A stretch of 34,811 nt of DNA from the NCBI RefSeq assembly GCF_000429005.1, contig NZ_AUBA01000027.1, positions 1 to 34,811 on the forward strand. Reading direction: 5' to 3'. Positions within the stretch are counted from its first letter, which is position 1; each line of letters opens with the position of its first letter. Position numbers and translations under genes: made by a program. Of the stretch, positions 33,523-34,811 are shown in pieces. The notes under the pieces were generated by a model that had not been told where the DNA came from, did no database searches, and worked only from the letters and a program-made list of their open reading frames with translations. Origin of the DNA: Novosphingobium acidiphilum DSM 19966. Lineage in GTDB: Bacteria > Pseudomonadota > Alphaproteobacteria > Sphingomonadales > Sphingomonadaceae.

Positions 33523-33626
33523 AAAATTGGCAGCTGCCCGCGAATCGGGCGGTGCTGTTGGCATGTTCGCCCCGGCCGCTTGCGCCAAACCGCGGCATTG
33601 CGCGGCAAAGGTCCTGCACAAGGACT

Positions 33627-33642
33627 TGGCACGGAGTTTGCA
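33627..33642 (+). promoter_or_regulatory. Sigma-54 promoter of glnK-amtB
   Basis: TGGCAC-GGAGT-TTGCA matches the sigma-54 consensus TGGCAC-N5-TTGCW exactly, with GG (33628-33629) and GC (33640-33641) exactly 10 nt apart. Transcription should begin near 33653, about 40 nt before the glnK start codon. This fits control by nitrogen limitation. Confidence 0.88.
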
Positions 33643-33693
33643 CTACTGAACCGACGTCGGGACGCGCATGGCGGACCGGCTGTGGGGGCAGGC

Positions 33694-34032
33694 ATGAAGT
33701 TCATCATCGCCATAATCAAGCCGTTCAAGCTTGATGAAGTGCGCGAAGCTTTGTCGGACCTGGGCATCGCCGGGATGACCGTTTCGGAAGTGAAGGGTTT
33801 TGGTCGGCAAAAGGGTCAGACCGAAATCTATCGCGGCGCGGAATACACCACCAACATGCTGCCCAAGGTCAAGCTCGAGATCGCGGTAACCGACGATCTT
33901 GCCGACCGCGTGATCGAAACCATCCAGCAGACCGCCAGCACCGAGGCGATCGGCGATGGCAAGATCTTTGTCATCGATCTGGTTTCGGCCACGCGTATCC
34001 GCACCGGCGAAACCGGGGAGCCGGCGCTGTGA
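33694..34032 (+). CDS. glnK: Nitrogen regulatory PII protein (GlnK type)
   Basis: PII proteins bind ATP or ADP and 2-oxoglutarate and signal nitrogen status. The 112-residue protein has the T-loop YRGAEYTTNMLPKVKLE with Tyr51, the uridylylation site used by GlnD, and the C-terminal signature GDGKIFVIDLV...RIRTGETG. It is named glnK rather than glnB because amtB follows at once and because of its sigma-54 promoter; in this pairing GlnK enters the AmtB trimer and blocks it when ammonium is plentiful. The ATG at 33694 fits the family; the frame is open upstream to 33580. The GGGGGCAGG before it serves as ribosome site. Confidence 0.95.
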   Translation: MKFIIAIIKPFKLDEVREALSDLGIAGMTVSEVKGFGRQKGQTEIYRGAEYTTNMLPKVKLEIAVTDDLADRVIETIQQTASTEAIGDGKIFVIDLVSATRIRTGETGEPAL

Positions 34033-34055
34033 TATCCCGAATGAGGAACAACCAG

Positions 34056-34811
34056 ATGATCCGCAAGATGATCCGTGGCGTTGTGGGGCCCTGTGTTGCG
34101 CTGGGTTTTGCATCGACCGCTTTCGCACAAACCGCACTGATCAAGGCGCCGGACGCTGCGCACCAGGCGCTGATGATCAACAAGGGCGATACCGCCTGGC
34201 TGCTGCTGTCGTCGGCGCTGGTGCTGATGATGAGCGTGCCTGGCCTGGCGCTGTTTTACGGCGGGCTGGTGCGCACCAAGAACATGCTCAGCGTGCTGAT
34301 GCAGGTGTTCATGATCGTGTCGGTGTGCGGATTGCTGTGGGCCACGGTCGGCTATTCACTGGCGTTTACCACCGGCATGACCCCGGGCCTGACGCCTTAT
34401 ATCGGCGGATTTTCCAAGGCGCTGATGCGCGGGATCGACGCCAGCACCGCGGCAACCACGTTTTCGAACAACGTCTATGTGCCCGAACTGGCCTATTTCG
34501 TGTTCCAGATGACCTTTGCGATGATCACGCCCGCGCTGATCGTCGGATCGTTTGCCGAACGCGTGAAATTTTCGCCGCTGATCGTGTTCACCGTGCTGTG
34601 GTCGTTGCTGGCCTATTACCCGATCGCCCACATGGTGTGGTACTGGGGCGGGCCCGATTTCATGAAGGACAGCCCCAACGAGGCGGGCCTGTTGAACCAT
34701 TGGGGCGCGCTGGATTTTGCCGGTGGCACCGTGGTGCATATCAACGCCGGGATCGCCGGCATGGTCGGCTGTCTGATGATCGGCAAGCGTCTGGGCTTTG
34801 GCAAAGAAAAC
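34056..34811 (+). CDS. amtB: Ammonium transporter, 3' end beyond window
   Basis: The first 252 codons of an Amt/Mep ammonium channel are present; the window edge cuts the rest. An N-terminal signal-like segment (MIRKMIRGVVGPC... ending TAFAQ) is followed by membrane helices starting LLLSSALVLMMSVPGLALFYGGLVRTKN. LDFAGGTVVHINAGIAGMVG contains the conserved aspartate and first pore histidine (Asp160 and His168 in E. coli AmtB). The start at 34056 has GAGGA 8 nt upstream; an in-frame ATG at 34041 is less likely. It lies 23 bp after glnK in the same sigma-54 transcript. Confidence 0.95.
   Translation, partial: MIRKMIRGVVGPCVALGFASTAFAQTALIKAPDAAHQALMINKGDTAWLLLSSALVLMMSVPGLALFYGGLVRTKNMLSVLMQVFMIVSVCGLLWATVGYSLAFTTGMTPGLTPYIGGFSKALMRGIDASTAATTFSNNVYVPELAYFVFQMTFAMITPALIVGSFAERVKFSPLIVFTVLWSLLAYYPIAHMVWYWGGPDFMKDSPNEAGLLNHWGALDFAGGTVVHINAGIAGMVGCLMIGKRLGFGKEN

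Noticed and set aside
1..34811. Mobile elements, CRISPR arrays, phage or secondary-metabolite clusters
   Set aside because: I found no transposase, integrase, repeat-spacer array, terminal repeats or biosynthetic core enzyme; the window reads as core chromosome.

Overview
The window is a gene-dense, GC-rich chromosomal segment of an alphaproteobacterium, most likely a sphingomonad (Sphingomonadales, Novosphingobium/Sphingomonas-like). This rests on the compact petABC operon, a short GltX paralogue, the rpmI-rplT-pheS-pheT order and the flavour of the proteins; I could not run a taxonomic search. I see no insertion sequence, phage gene, CRISPR array, integrase or strand of foreign base composition. 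Almost everything is core metabolism or translation, so the interest lies in regulatory sequences and a few unusual proteins.

Layout. 1-257: AT-rich, no gene found. 258-331: tRNA-Gly(TCC). 371-3686 (minus): apt and the cytochrome bc1 operon petA-petB-petC, separated by an intrinsic terminator. 3956-5879 (minus): a MidA/NDUFAF7-type methyltransferase and lgt. 6131-11207 (plus): an acyl-CoA synthetase, the nitrogen sensor glnD and a YqgE/AlgH protein. 11251-12579 (minus): gltX. 12689-16194: two exported metallo-hydrolases (M28 peptidase and DUF885 protein) facing each other. 16214-17881 (minus) and 18094-19029 (plus): nadE and prs, divergent. 19057-20037 (minus): an AraC-family regulator, divergent from hisN (20228-21007). 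21080-22372: an exported amidohydrolase. 22393-23492: a structured leader followed by metA. 23526-24128 (minus): a DUF805-like membrane protein. 24312-29692 (plus): rpmI-rplT-terminator, then pheS-pheT, an aldose-1-epimerase-like gene and a coupled small membrane protein. 29740-31266: prfC. 31349-32422 (minus): an exported nucleoside-hydrolase homologue. 32632-33501: an alpha/beta hydrolase. 33694 to the end: glnK-amtB, with amtB cut by the window edge.

How the genes work together. GlnD, GlnK and AmtB are three consecutive parts of one circuit: GlnD uridylylates PII at Tyr51, and PII gates the ammonium channel. The glnK-amtB pair has a textbook sigma-54 promoter and an upstream 17-bp palindrome resembling an NtrC site. 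prs supplies PRPP, which apt uses directly; PRPP also feeds histidine synthesis (hisN) and, indirectly, NAD synthesis (nadE). rpmI, rplT, pheST, gltX, prfC and tRNA-Gly serve translation. PetABC is the respiratory quinol oxidase.

Most notable: the metA leader folds into a P1-closed multi-hairpin RNA with S-box-like signatures, and an 8-nt segment downstream is perfectly complementary to the metA ribosome binding site. MetA itself carries Glu111, which predicts acetyl-CoA rather than succinyl-CoA as acyl donor. The exported nucleoside-hydrolase homologue lacks part of the family's metal-binding motif. I did not find convincing evidence for a new multi-gene system.
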